Origin: Prorocentrum cordatum
Taxonomy: Eukaryota; Sar; Dinophyceae; Prorocentrales; Prorocentraceae
NCBI GenBank assembly: GCA_963575745.1
Contig: CAUYUJ010017986.1
Location: 158,858 to 203,492 of the forward strand
DNA length: 44,635 nt
Reading direction: 5' to 3'
The notes beneath the pieces were generated by a model that was not told the DNA's origin, made no database searches, and saw only the letters and a list, made by a program, of their open reading frames with translations. A program made the translations under genes and the position numbers. Each line of letters begins with the position of its first letter. Positions within the stretch are counted from its first letter, which is position 1. Positions 19,850-29,635 of this stretch are shown here, piece by piece.

Positions 19850-20107
19850 TGGGGGATTTTGGAGGATAGACTGGTCTACTCTGTAAGAACGGTTTTTTTG
19901 CGGTTTTGGGGGGATTTTGGGAGGATGGTTTTTTCACGCTCCAGAAAAATTCAAAAATGGTCACAAAACGGTCTGGGGGATTTTGGAGGATGGTTTTCTT
20001 TCACACTCCAGAAAAATTCAAAAATGGTCACAAAACCGTCTGGGGGATTTTGGAGGATGGTTTTCTTTCACACTCCAGAAGAATTCAAAAATGGTCACAA
20101 AACCGTC
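19850..20107 (+). repeat. 67-bp tandem repeat
   Basis: The unit GTCTGGGGGATTTTGGAGGA ... CCAGAAAAATTCAAAAATGG occurs at 19971 and 20038 with a 67-bp period, preceded by a shorter related copy (about 19904) and a partial one (about 19850). Frames through it are repeat-derived. Confidence 0.88.
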
Positions 20108-20615
20108 CCCGGACTACCTTTCGACTGTTTTTGCATATTCCATCTGTGTGGCCCAGGGTTTCGCGAGGGGTTAGGGCGTCCGAGATGGTCTGCGAGTACC
20201 CCAGATAGCCTAAGATGGCCTCCACGATGGCACACGATAGCCCAGGGCAGCTCAAGACGGCCTCCAGCATGCCCAACACATGCCCAAGTGCCGCCCCAGG
20301 ACGGCTCCATGTTGCTACGTACTGTCCCTCCCAAGGATGCCCCCGAGAGGCCGAGATCACTCAACAACGATGCATTGTTCAAAGAGGTTGGCCATATCGT
20401 TATGCCGCTTCGTGGCCTTGTCGTCGCTGCGTCTCCGACAGGCGCCTGATGTCTGATGCTCGGGACGGGGCCTGTGCTCGGGAGAGGCTGCAACACAGCT
20501 CGCCGAGGTGCTGTTTGACCGAACCTGCGGGGCGGGCCCTCTCCCGGATCGGCCCTTCGGTGCGGGTCATCATCTGCGAACCAAGAGTTGAGCAAGGACC
20601 GACCGTCCCGGCATT
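20108..20615. other. Unassigned stretch left of the CCTATAGG element
   Basis: Mixed sequence with a few GATGGCCTCCACGATGGC-type words (20210-20300). No gene recognised. Confidence 0.4.
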
Positions 20616-21104
20616 CCTATAGGCCTACCACGAAATGTTCGTAGAACCCCAACATTTTCTAAGAACAATTATAGCCGGAGTGCAGTATCCCCAAACAGGG
20701 TATTTAAACCCACTGCGGTTTCCAAGGTCGATTACGTGCCCGTTCAGTGCGGCCAGAGGCGCAGCAGCGGGAGGCAGGAGGCGGGATGAGGGAGGAGGGA
20801 AGAAGAGCCAGGTGGGAAGTGGGAAGAGAGGGAGGCGGGAGAAGGAATGAGAAAGGTTGTGATTGGAGCCCGTGTGCTACGAAACGTCTCAGGCAGAACG
20901 GGCCAGACCATCTCGCGTGCAACATCTTCGAGCTTCGCATTGTGAGGATGGCTCAAGCGAAACGGACCGGACCACCTCGCGAGCGACATCTTGGAGCTCA
21001 GTATTGGAAGGATGTCTCAAACGAAACGGGCCGGACAATCTCTCGCACACGTTCTGACAAGTCCACGTCACACTCGCTTCCAATTAATTAGGTCCTCTCC
21101 TGCA

Positions 21105-21240
21105 ATTCCCTTCCTCCTCCCTCCTCCTCCTTCCTCCTCCTGCCTTCTCCCTCATCCACATCATCCTCCTCCTCCTTCTCCCTTCCATCTCCTCCTCCTT
21201 CTCCTCCTCCCCCTCCTCCTCATCCACCTCCTCTTCATCC
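21105..21240 (+). repeat. (TCC)n microsatellite
   Basis: TCC/CTC triplets with TTC and CAT interruptions inside copy 1 of the duplication; the counterpart is at 22196-22345. Confidence 0.9.
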
Positions 21241-21426
21241 CGAACGGCATCTCGGAGCCCAAAAATGCGAGGATGTCTCCAGCGTAACGGGCTGGACCAC
21301 CTCGCGCACGGCATCTCGGACCCCAGAGTTGCGACGATGTCTCGGGCGAAATGTGCTGCGAGGAAGTCTCAGGCGAAACGGGCCAGACCACCTCGAGCGC
21401 GGCGTCTCAGAGCTCCGAATTGCGGG

Positions 21427-21735
21427 GGCCTCCTGGGGCCTCCTGGGTACCTCCTGGGGATTTCCTCCTGGGCCTCCTGTGGCCTCCTGGGCCCCACCTG
21501 GGGCTTTCTGAAGCCTCTTGGGGCTCCCAGGGGGGGCCACAAGAGCAGGAAAAATCAACGAATCGACACCAGATGTGTATTAACTTGACACGTTCTGATA
21601 GGGGGCCTCCTGGGGCCTCCTGGGAGCCTCCTGGGAATCTCCTGGGGGCCCCTGGGGACCCCTGGGGCCTGTCCTGGGCGTCCTGCGGCCTCCTGAAGTT
21701 CTCTGGGGCCTCCTGGGGCTCCTAGGGTCCCAGGG
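21427..21735 (+). repeat. GGGGCCTCCT decamer repeats
   Basis: Two blocks (21427-21535 and 21600-21735) of GGGGCCTCCT-type decamers, repeated in copy 2 at 22525-22650 and 22755-22865. Confidence 0.85.
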
Positions 21736-21839
21736 GGGATATGTAACATGCGGTCTTCTGGGCCCACAGGCTGGACAACCTCTTGCGCGGCATCTGGGAG
21801 CTCAGAGTTGCGAGAATGTCTTGACGACGGCGGGGACGG

Positions 21840-22900
21840 GGAGGCGGAGGCAGAGGCGCAGCAGCGGGAGGCGGGAGGCGGGAGGAGGGAGGAGGGAAGA
21901 GGAGCCAGGCGGGAAGTGGGAAGAGGGAGGCGGGAGAAGGAATGAGAGAGGTTGTGATTGGAGCCCCTGTGCTACGAAACGTCTCAGGCAGAACGGGCCA
22001 GACCATCTCGCGCGCAACATCTTCGAGCCTCGCATTGCGAGGATGGCTCAATCGAAACGGGCCGGACCACCTCGCGAGCGACATCTTGGAGCTCAGTATT
22101 GGAAGGATGTCTCAAACGAAACGGGCCGGACAATCTTTCGCACACGTTTGACAAGTCCACATCGCACTCGCTTCCCGTTAGGTCCTCTCCTGCAACTCCC
22201 TTCCTTCTCCCTCCTCCTCCTCCTCCTCCTCCCCCTCCTCCTGCCTGCTCCCTCATGCACATCATCCGCCTCCTCCTTCTCCCTTCCATCTCCTCCTCCT
22301 TCTCCTCCTCCTCCCTCCTCCTCATCCACCTCCTCTTCATCCCGAACGGCATCTCGGAGCCCAAAGTTGCGAGGATGTCTCCAGCGTAACGGGCTGGACC
22401 ACCTCGCGCACGGCATCTCGGACCCCAGAGTTGCGACGATGCCTCGGGCGAAACGTGCTGCAAGGAAGTCTCAGGCGAAACGGGCCGGACCACCTCGAGC
22501 GCGGCGTCTCAGAGCTCCGAGTTGCGGGGGCCTCCTGGTGCCTCCTGGGGCCTCCTGGGGACCTCCTGGGGCTTCCTCCTGGGCCTCCTGTGGCCTCCTG
22601 AACTCCACCTGGGGTTTCCTGAAGCCTCTTGGGGCTCCCAGGGGGGATATCTAACCTGTGGCCGCTTGGGCCCCTCAAAATGGAGGGGGGGGCACAAGAG
22701 CAGGAAAATCAACGAATCGACACGGGATGTGTCTTAACTTGACACGTTCTGATAGGGGGCCTCCTGGGGCCTCCTGGGCGCCTCCTGGGAATCTCATGGG
22801 GACCCCTGGGGCCTGTCCTGGGCGAGCTGCGGCCTCGTGGAGCTCTCTGGGGCCTCCTGGGGCTGAGGATATGTAACATGCGGTCTTCTGGGCCCCCAGG
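21840..22900 (+). repeat. 1.1-kb tandem duplication, copy 2
   Basis: Same order of blocks as copy 1 with scattered substitutions and small indels, including TCC triplets at 22196-22345 and CCTCCTGGGG decamers. Both copies lead into a GGATATGTAACATGCGGTCT segment (near 21737 and 22867), a shorter form of which recurs near 23085. Confidence 0.85.
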
Positions 22901-23640
22901 CTGGACCACCTCAGAGTTGCGAGAATGTCTTGTGCGAAACGGGCCGGACCACCTTGCGCACGGCATCTCAGAGCTCAGAGTTGCGAGGATGTCTCAGGCG
23001 AGAAGGGCCAGACCACCTCGCGCAGGGCATCTCAGAGCTCAGAAATTCGAGGATGTCTCAAGCGGGCTCCCAGGGTCCCAGGGAGGATATGTAACATGTG
23101 GTCTTTTGGGCCCCCAGGCTGGACCACCTCTTGCGCGGCATCTGAGAGCTCCGAGTTGCGAGAATGGCTTGTGCGAAACAGGCCGGACCACCTTGCGCAC
23201 GGCATCTCAGAGCTCAGAGTTGCGAGGATGTCTCAGGAGAGACACGCCGGACCACCTCGCGCAGGGCATCTCAGAGCTCAGAGTTGCGAGGATGTCTCAG
23301 GCGAAACGGGCCGGACCACCTCTCGCGCGGCATCTCCGAGGTCAGAATTTCGAGGATGTCTCAGGCGAAACGGGCCGGACCACCTCGCGCAAGGCATCTC
23401 AGAGCTCAGAGTTTCGAGGATGTCTCAGGCGAAACGGCCCGGACCACCTCTCGCACGGCACCTCGGGGCTCAGAGTTTCGAGGATGTCTCAAGCGAAACG
23501 GCCCGGACCACCTCTCGCGCGGCGTCCCGGAGCGCAACTTTTCCAGGATGTCTCAGGCGAAACGGCCAATCCCGGCCAACTCAGAAACGAGAGTTGTGAG
23601 GATGTCTCAAGCGGAACGGCCCGGACCATCAAATTTTGTG
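22900..23640 (+). repeat. 64-bp minisatellite (CGAGGATGTCTCAGGCGAAA)
   Basis: About ten copies of a 64-bp unit containing GGGCCGGACCACCTCGCGC, GGCATCTCAGAGCTCAGAG and CGAGGATGTCTCAGGCGAAA. Exact 64-bp spacing is seen at 23288 and 23352. Isolated units also occur inside the 1.1-kb copies. A 285-codon plus frame is derived from it and has no domain. Confidence 0.92.
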
Positions 23641-23845
23641 AGGATGTCTCTGCTCAACTTCCCTCGGCCGGAGTTAGCTTCTATCACAACAGCACCCCGT
23701 TCAGCAAGCTGTTTCGGGAAAAACGATGTTCTTAGAACATAAACCCGATGTGATAAAAACAAGACAGTCCCAGCCAGAAATGTTCTAAGAACATTTCGTG
23801 GAGACCACAAAAGGTTCTTAGAACATTGTTTGGTAGGCCTATAGG

Positions 23846-23936
23846 CACGCCAGGACGCTTTGCCACTGCTTGAAAAAGGGAGGAGGACGTCGCGGAGGAC
23901 CAAAAGACCCAACCGCGGGCGGGCACCGCTGCCAGT

Positions 23937-23967
<31 letters not shown>

Positions 23968-24780
23968 GCCACCGTCGCGCCGGAGCGCGTCCCTCGGGGA
24001 TGGGCGGAGTGGACCGCAGCCCTCAGCATTTGGAGCGCTCGTGATACGTTCAGCGCGCACGGCAAAAGTACTGCTCCAAATATTTCCACTGCTTGCGGTT
24101 CGTAGCGGCATGAAACCCAGTGGTCCCGCCCACATCAGATCTGGCATCCCAATGAAAGCGGCGGCCACGTCGGAAGAGAGGAGGGAAGAGGAGAACAACG
24201 GACAACGAGGCGGAAGGTACACCTAAACGCTAGATTGGGTAGCGCCGGCCTGAGCCTGCCACACGCGCGCGCGTACACCTTCCGCTGCCCTAGAAGCCCC
24301 TGCAGGCCAACAGCAACAAAAGCACGCCCAGACAGCAGGCGGTGCCCCCCCCCGGGAAGGGGCACGTCTTCTGGTGGCACTGCAGCATGCTCGCTTTCGC
24401 ACGCTTGCACTTTCAACGACGTGCACGCAAAACATATCACGCTTACGTCCACGCAGACACACGCATGCGCGCACAGAAGCCATAGAAGATTCGAGCAGCG
24501 GAGGCCCGCGCTCGCCGCCGCCGCGGCGCGCTCAGCCGAAAAGGTCGAAGCCATACACGCCAGAGGCATGCGCACTCGACAGAGAAGCACGCGACGGCGG
24601 ATGCAAGCACGTGTGTTCATGCAGGAGCGGGCGCATGTGCTTTTTTCCTCCTGCGTTCCAGACCGGTGAGAGCTCACTGCACCTTCTGCAGCCCGAGAGT
24701 GGGCACCCCGAATTGAAAAAACAATACGCCGGCCTTTGATCCGCCACCGTGCCGCTGGGCAAGAAGTGGAGTGTTCTCAT
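23846..24780. other. Unassigned stretch with (GAAC)n
   Basis: Contains an ACGAACGA tetranucleotide run at 23937-23963. The rest has mixed composition and no recognised gene; minus frames up to 180 codons lack motifs. Confidence 0.45.
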
Positions 24781-24786
24781 GTCCCG

Positions 24787-25130
24787 GGAGGGGGAGGAGG
24801 AGGAGGAGGAGGAGGAGGAGGAGGAGGAGGAGGAGGAGGAGGAGGAGGAGAGGAGAAGGAGGAGGTGGAGGAAGTGAGGAAGTGGAGAGGAGGAGAGGGA
24901 GGAGAGGAGGAGAGGAGAGGAGGAGGAGGAGAGGAGGAGGAGGAGGAGAAGAGGACGAGAGTGAGGGACAGAGGGGAGGACGAGGGAGGAGGATGAGGAG
25001 GATGAGGAGGAGAGGAGGAGGAGAGAAGGAGGAGGAGCAGGAGGAGGCGGAGGAGGAGGAGGAGCAGGAGTAGAAGGACAAGGAGGAGGAAAGAGGAGGG
25101 AGGGGAAGGGGGAAGGGGGGGAGGAGGCGG
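24787..25130 (+). repeat. (GGA)n microsatellite
   Basis: About 340 bp of GGA/GAG triplets, pure at first and then with AGA, ACG and ATG interruptions. Purine-rich on plus, the opposite strand bias to most other arrays here. Confidence 0.95.
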
Positions 25131-25279
25131 GAGAAAGAAGGATTAATAATCTTCAACGGGCGGGGCCTGGATTTGCGGGCCCACTAAGACGCTCCTGGAA
25201 TTCGGCGGGGGTCTTTTGCAAGCCCCTGGAGCCGTTCTTGGGGTCCCGCGCTTCCAACACGGCTCAGGGATGATCCCAA

Positions 25280-25505
25280 GGTTATGCTGCATCCTCGGGG
25301 GACCTTGCCTGTACTGTCAGGGCCCTTTTCGCGTCGAATCCGTGTCGAATCCGTGTCGGCCTCGTCGGATCTGTGTCGAATCCGTGTCGAATCCTCGTCG
25401 AATCCACGCCAAATCCGCGTCGAGTCCGCATCGAGCCCGCGTAAGGCACAACAAAAGACACCAACTTGGGGGACAGGCGAGGTCCCTCAAGGATGCAACA
25501 TAACC
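25280..25505. repeat. Inverted repeat enclosing the 11-bp minisatellite
   Basis: 25280-25312 (GGTTATGCTGCATCC ... CTTGCCTGT) pairs with 25473-25505 as reverse complement at 29 of 33 positions. Weaker similarity extends outward. The 11-bp array lies between the arms. Confidence 0.8.
25330..25441 (+). repeat. 11-bp minisatellite (GTGTCGAATCC)
   Basis: About ten units of GTGTCGAATCC and variants (GCGTCGAGTCC, ACGCCAAATCC), one shortened by two bases. Because 11 is not a multiple of three, frames through it cycle; no gene. Confidence 0.92.
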
Positions 25506-25689
25506 AGAGCCCTTCCTGGAGCCATCCTGCAAGCCCTGGAGGCCGTCATGGGAGGCCAAAGCCACGGACCAGCATCAAACGGTTGCCTGTTTTTGCCGGC
25601 AAGGGCGTGGTCCAAGGCTTTCCTTTTGGAAAGTCAGCCTGTTCTCTGTGCCATGTTCGCGTGGCGCTGGCGAATCTATCTCTTTACAC

Positions 25690-25902
25690 ATCTATATATA
25701 TATATATATATATATACATGCATGGATGTGTGTATACGTACATGCATGCAAGCATGCATGCATGCACCATCCATCCATCCGTCCGTGCGTACGTAAATAC
25801 ATACCTACCTACCTACCTGCCGGGCGACCGGCCGACCGGCCGACCGACCGACCGACCGACCGACCGACCGACATACATACATACATACATACATACATAC
25901 AT

Positions 25903-25953
<51 letters not shown>

Positions 25954-26640
25954 TCTCTGTATATATCTATAGACATAACTTTATACATACCCACATGCAT
26001 GCATACGTACGTACGTACATACATACATGCATGGGTACATACATGCAGACTGACACAAACACATCCATCCATACATACATATATATATATAGAGATATAC
26101 ACATAAATGCATGCATGCATCCATCCATCCATCCGTCCATCCACCCACCCACCCACCCATCCATCCGTCCATCCATCCATCCATCCATGCACAGACAGAC
26201 AAACAGCCAGACATACATGCATGCATACACGCACGCACACGCATACATACATACATGAATGTATGCATGCAAACGTACGTGACTACATGCATAAACACAC
26301 ATACACATCTACATGCATAGCTAGCTGCATATCTACCTACATCTACATCTACATATACATATACAGCTACATCTACATATACATCTACAGCTGCATACAT
26401 GCATACAAACATACAAACATGCATGCATACATACACACATACATACAAACACACATACATGCATGCATGCATACATGCATGCATGCATACATACACCTAA
26501 ACACACGTACATGCATGCATACATGCAACCATACCTACATGCATGCACACATATACACAAACATGCTTGCACACATGCCTATACATGTACGTATATGCAT
26601 ATACACATATGCATACGTACGCGTGTGCGTGGGGCATGTA
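25690..26640 (+). repeat. Compound tetranucleotide region
   Basis: Starts with (TA)n at 25692-25716, then blocks of CATG, CCAT, TACC, CGAC (about 25835-25872), CATA (25872-25904), CAGA (25904-25948), CCAT/CCAC and long mixed CATA/CATG to about 26640. All are related four-base words. Translations are His/Thr/Tyr-rich on plus and Cys/Val/Met-rich on minus, explaining several long frames. Confidence 0.93.
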
Positions 26641-27000
26641 TGTGTACAGATACCACTTCTATACACGACGAGGAGAGGGCTGATGGTTGGTAGAACAAAC
26701 AGTGTCGTACGTGCCCGCTCGAGGGAAGTGCGCCCCCTATCTCGGACCCTCGATCAGTAGCGGGGTCCGCAGACCACCGTATTCGTACAACAAGCATGTG
26801 CGAAGCGTGTTACGCAGAATCCCTGTGAGGGGCGCGCGGGAAATTGGAGAACACATCGCATAACAGCTTAACACGATGTCTTTGTTGTGTGTGTGCCCGC
26901 CCCCGCGCGCAGTCATCCACAAATGACGGTGCGCGGAAGTCCCAGAAGACCCCTAGGAATCTTGCGGACGCCCCAGGAGGCCCAGGGAGCACGGACCCTG
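26641..27000. other. Unassigned stretch containing dispersed repeat D2
   Basis: No gene recognised. Positions 26710-26795 match 36444-36530 (see D2). The rest is mixed GC-rich sequence. Confidence 0.45.
26710..26795. repeat. Dispersed repeat D2, copy 1
   Basis: Shares CGTGCCCGCTCGAGG, AAGTGCGCCCCC and GGGGTCCGC in the same order with 36444-36530. Minus translations of both give GAHFPRAGT, so it may be a relic of a repeated coding segment. Confidence 0.65.
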
Positions 27001-27009
27001 CGTGATATA

Positions 27010-27440
27010 CAAAAGGATCGTGGCCCTGGGAGCGTGGGCGCAGCGTAGATTACAGGGGATCGTGGCAGCTGGAGCGCGAGCCCAGCGTCATTTTCGAGAG
27101 CGCGTGGCCCTTGGAGCGCGGACGCAGCGTAATGTATAACGGATTCGGGCCATGGGAGCGCGGACGAACATAATTTACAAGGGGTCGTGGCCCTGGGATC
27201 GCGAATCCATGCGCGGACCTAGTGAAATGTACAAGGGAGTGTGGCCCTGGGAGCGCGGACGCAACATCATTTACGAGGGATCTTGGCACTTGGAGCGCGG
27301 ACGCAGCGTAATTTACAAGCGATGTTGGTCCTTGGAGCGCGGACGCAGCGTCACTTACGAGTGCTCGTGGCCCTGGGAGCGCGAATGCAGGCGCAAACCC
27401 AGTAAAAGGTACGAGGGATCGTGGCTCTGGGAGCGTAGCT
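27010..27440 (+). repeat. 42-bp minisatellite (CCTGGGAGCGCGGACGCAGC)
   Basis: Roughly ten units of about 42 bp (CCTTGGAGCGCGGACGCAGC ... TTACAAG). In the best-preserved part the period is a multiple of three, giving a 14-residue repeat (SVIYKRCWSLERGR) on plus and a VNDVASALPGP-type repeat on minus. No start or domain context supports a gene. Confidence 0.85.
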
Positions 27441-27464
27441 CCCGCGGAGGAGACTTGCAGAGCA

Positions 27465-28020
27465 GGGTGGGTCGTCCCCTGGCTCGTCCCCTGGCACGGC
27501 CCGCGGCAGGACCCCTGGCGCGTCCCCTGGCACGCCCCCTGGCTTGCGCGCCCCCATGGCACGTCTGCGGCGCGTCCCCTGACGCGCTCCGTGGAGCATC
27601 CCACGGCACGTCCCTCGGCACACTCCCCGGCGTGTCCCCTGAAGCTTCCGTTGACACGTCCCATGGCGCGTCCGCTACCACGTCCCCTGGCGCGTCAACT
27701 CGCGCGTCCCGTGGCACGCTCCCTGGCTCGTCCCCTGCCGCCTTCCCTGGCTCGTCCTCCCTGGCGCTTCCCCTGCCTGCTTCGCGGCACCTTCCCCTGG
27801 CGCGTCCGCTGGCGTGTCCCTTGCCACGTCCCCTCCCCCTGCGCGCGCCTTGGGGCGTCCCGCGGCACGGCATCCCGTGGCATGCCCCCTTGGCACACCC
27901 CTTGGCACGTCCCGTGGCAGGGCCCTGACACGTCCATGGCACGTCCCCTGAAACGTCCCCTGGCACGTCCCCTGGGGCATCCCCTCGTGCGCTTCTGGCA
28001 CATCCCCTGGCGCGTCCATG
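27465..28020 (+). repeat. 12-bp minisatellite (CGTCCCCTGGCA)
   Basis: About 45 degenerate units of CGTCCCCTGGCA. Twelve is a multiple of three, so frames remain open: PLAR repeats on plus, GTCQG/GDVP repeats on minus. Low complexity, not a recognised protein. Confidence 0.9.
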
Positions 28021-28060
28021 CGCCTTGCTTCCCCTGTCGACTCGTCCCGCCTCGGAACTG

Positions 28061-28310
28061 TATCGGATCTTGAGCTCGAGCTGGTTCAGCGCCCCGCACG
28101 TCTCGACTACAACCAGCTCCGGGCGAGCCATGCGTGAATGCAGCTCGAGCTGAGGATCCAAATCAAATCGGTCAAGATACGGACGCCAAGGACGACTGGA
28201 TCCATCACGCATTAGAGCACTGTATACATCAGCACATGTCAGCACATCACGGTATCCTCAACGTTGCCACTGCCCACTGCCCAGGGATCCCGTTCCGGGC
28301 TCGTGGAGCG
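28061..28310. repeat. Dispersed repeat D3, copy 1
   Basis: Begins ATCGGATCTTGAG and shares many blocks (GAGCTGGTT, GCAGCTCGAGCT, TCGGTCAAGAT, ATCCCGTTCC) in order with 36872-37215. In this copy one minus frame is open with ordinary composition (RPWRPYLDRFDLDPQLEL), but the same frame has a stop in copy 2. Confidence 0.75.
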
Positions 28311-28800
28311 ATCATGACAGCCCTTGTAAGATTGGCCGTCGGCTCAGTCCGCGAGCCACGCGGCAAAGGGGGGTCCCGCGGGCCTCCGTCCCAGATAGCT
28401 TCAAGAAAGCCCTCAAGACGGCCAAGATGATGGCAACGGACGGCGTCCAAGACGGCCAAGAAGGCCTCCCAGTCGGACAAGATGAACCTCTGTGGCCTCC
28501 ACGACGGCCAAAGACGGCCCACGATGGCACCAAGATGGCCCCAAGACGATCCAAGAGGCGACCCAAGAGGACCTCCAAGAGGCCCCCAACAGGCAATTAT
28601 CTTAACTCAAATATTGATAAACGTTATGTTTGTCATGATTTTCGCCTTCTTGCGCTGTCGGGCTTAGGGGCCCAAGATGGCCACAAGACGGCCCCAAGAT
28701 ATCCAAGCTAGCCTCCAGGACGGCCCAGAATGGGCTGCAGAACGGATCTTAAGCCGGCCAAGGTGGCCCTACATGGCGTCAAAGACTGTACCACACACCC
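28311..28800 (+). repeat. Degenerate CCAAGACGGCC repeats
   Basis: Plus-oriented words fill 28380-28600 and 28670-28760, split by an AT-richer box (CAATTATCTTAACTC ... TTTTCGCC) that recalls the AT box of the 373-bp satellite. No gene. Confidence 0.65.
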
Positions 28801-28989
28801 TCTAATGCGACCCGAGATGATCCAAGTTAGCACATGATAGCTCCAAGACGGCCCTGGTTGGCCCCGAGAGGCCCGGAGGGCTCCCGAGAGGCCTGCTCCT
28901 TATCCTCCTTCCTGTCCTCCTCATCCTCCTCCCCCTTCCTCCCCCAAGCTCGGTGGCAATTCATGGGAGCCTCCAGTACATCTTGTCGG

Positions 28990-29110
28990 CTCTTGCGAAT
29001 CGATGCTAATCGACGCCAGCCGACGCTATACATCGACGCTAATCGACCCCAAATCGGCGCTCTCTCATCGACTCCCAGACACCAATCGACGCTAGCTGAC
29101 GCTAAAGACG
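28990..29110 (+). repeat. ATCGACGCTA short repeats
   Basis: Loose repeats of ATCGACGCTAATCGAC and AGCCGACGCTA with no fixed period. Non-coding. Confidence 0.65.
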
Positions 29111-29171
29111 GAAGTAAGAGTGTACACCAGGCTCCCATGATTTGCAACCGAACCCCCAACGCTGGGTCCTC

Positions 29172-29330
29172 CTGACGTCTCCTCCTCCGTCTCCTCCTCC
29201 GTCTCCTCCTCCTCCCTCCTCCTCCTCCTCCTCCTTCTCCTCCTCCTCCTCCTCCTCCTTCTCCTCCTCCTCCTCCTGCTATCTCCTCCTCCTCCTCCTC
29301 CTCCTCCTCCTCCGCCTCCTCCTTCCCCCC
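29172..29330 (+). repeat. (TCC)n microsatellite
   Basis: CTCCTCCGT units at the start, then pure TCC/CTC with TTC interruptions. It lies between the unassigned 28.8-kb region and the second gap. Confidence 0.95.
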
Positions 29331-29535
29331 AGGAGCTTCCGTAGTGGCCGTGGGAGCGCACAGTCCAGCAGCTCGGCCGGGCTCTGGCCCCGCCTCTGGG
29401 CCCACGGGCGCCTTTCCGGAGAGGCGGCGGCGGCTCGACCGCAGAGCAGAGGCGCCAAGAGAGCCCCAAGAGGCATCCAAGGCGACCCCAGGAGGCCCCC
29501 AAGAGCCCCCCAAAACTGGTGCTCGGGAGCCCCCC

Positions 29536-29635
29536 NNNNNNNNNNNNNNNNNNNNNNNNNNNNNNNNNNNNNNNNNNNNNNNNNNNNNNNNNNNNNNNNN
29601 NNNNNNNNNNNNNNNNNNNNNNNNNNNNNNNNNNN
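29536..29635. other. Assembly gap (100 N)
   Basis: Exactly 100 N. The LINE reading frame enters it from the right and unrelated GC-rich sequence lies on the left, so the LINE 3' end is inside the gap. Confidence 0.99.

Larger units (their letters stand above)
20745..21839 (+). repeat. 1.1-kb tandem duplication, copy 1
   Basis: Long blocks at 20745-21735 recur about 1095 bp downstream in the same order: a GGGAGGC-rich stretch, GTGATTGGAGCCC..., GGACCACCTCGCG boxes, a TCC array, and GGGGCCTCCTGG decamers. Frames here are explained by the repeat. Confidence 0.85.
20616..23845. mobile_element. 3.2-kb candidate TIR element with CCTATAGGCCTACCA ends
   Basis: CCTATAGGCCTACCA at 20616-20630 is the exact reverse complement of 23831-23845. 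Inside both ends are copies of a TGTTCTTAGAACA-type palindrome. On the right is the 21-bp palindrome GAAATGTTCT-A-AGAACATTTC (23777-23797) plus two more; on the left are degraded copies at 20631-20670 sharing CGAAATGTTC. The interior consists of a 1.1-kb duplication and a 64-bp minisatellite, with no transposase. No clear target-site duplication is visible. A foldback-type non-autonomous element is the inference. Confidence 0.5.

Noticed and set aside
25648-26760. His/Thr/Tyr-rich plus frames and Cys/Met/Val-rich minus frames
   Set aside because: Explained entirely by the tetranucleotide mosaic.
27152-27928. A 258-codon plus frame beginning MGARTNIIYKGSW
   Set aside because: Derived from the 42-bp and 12-bp minisatellites; the repeat is protein-like only because its period is divisible by three.
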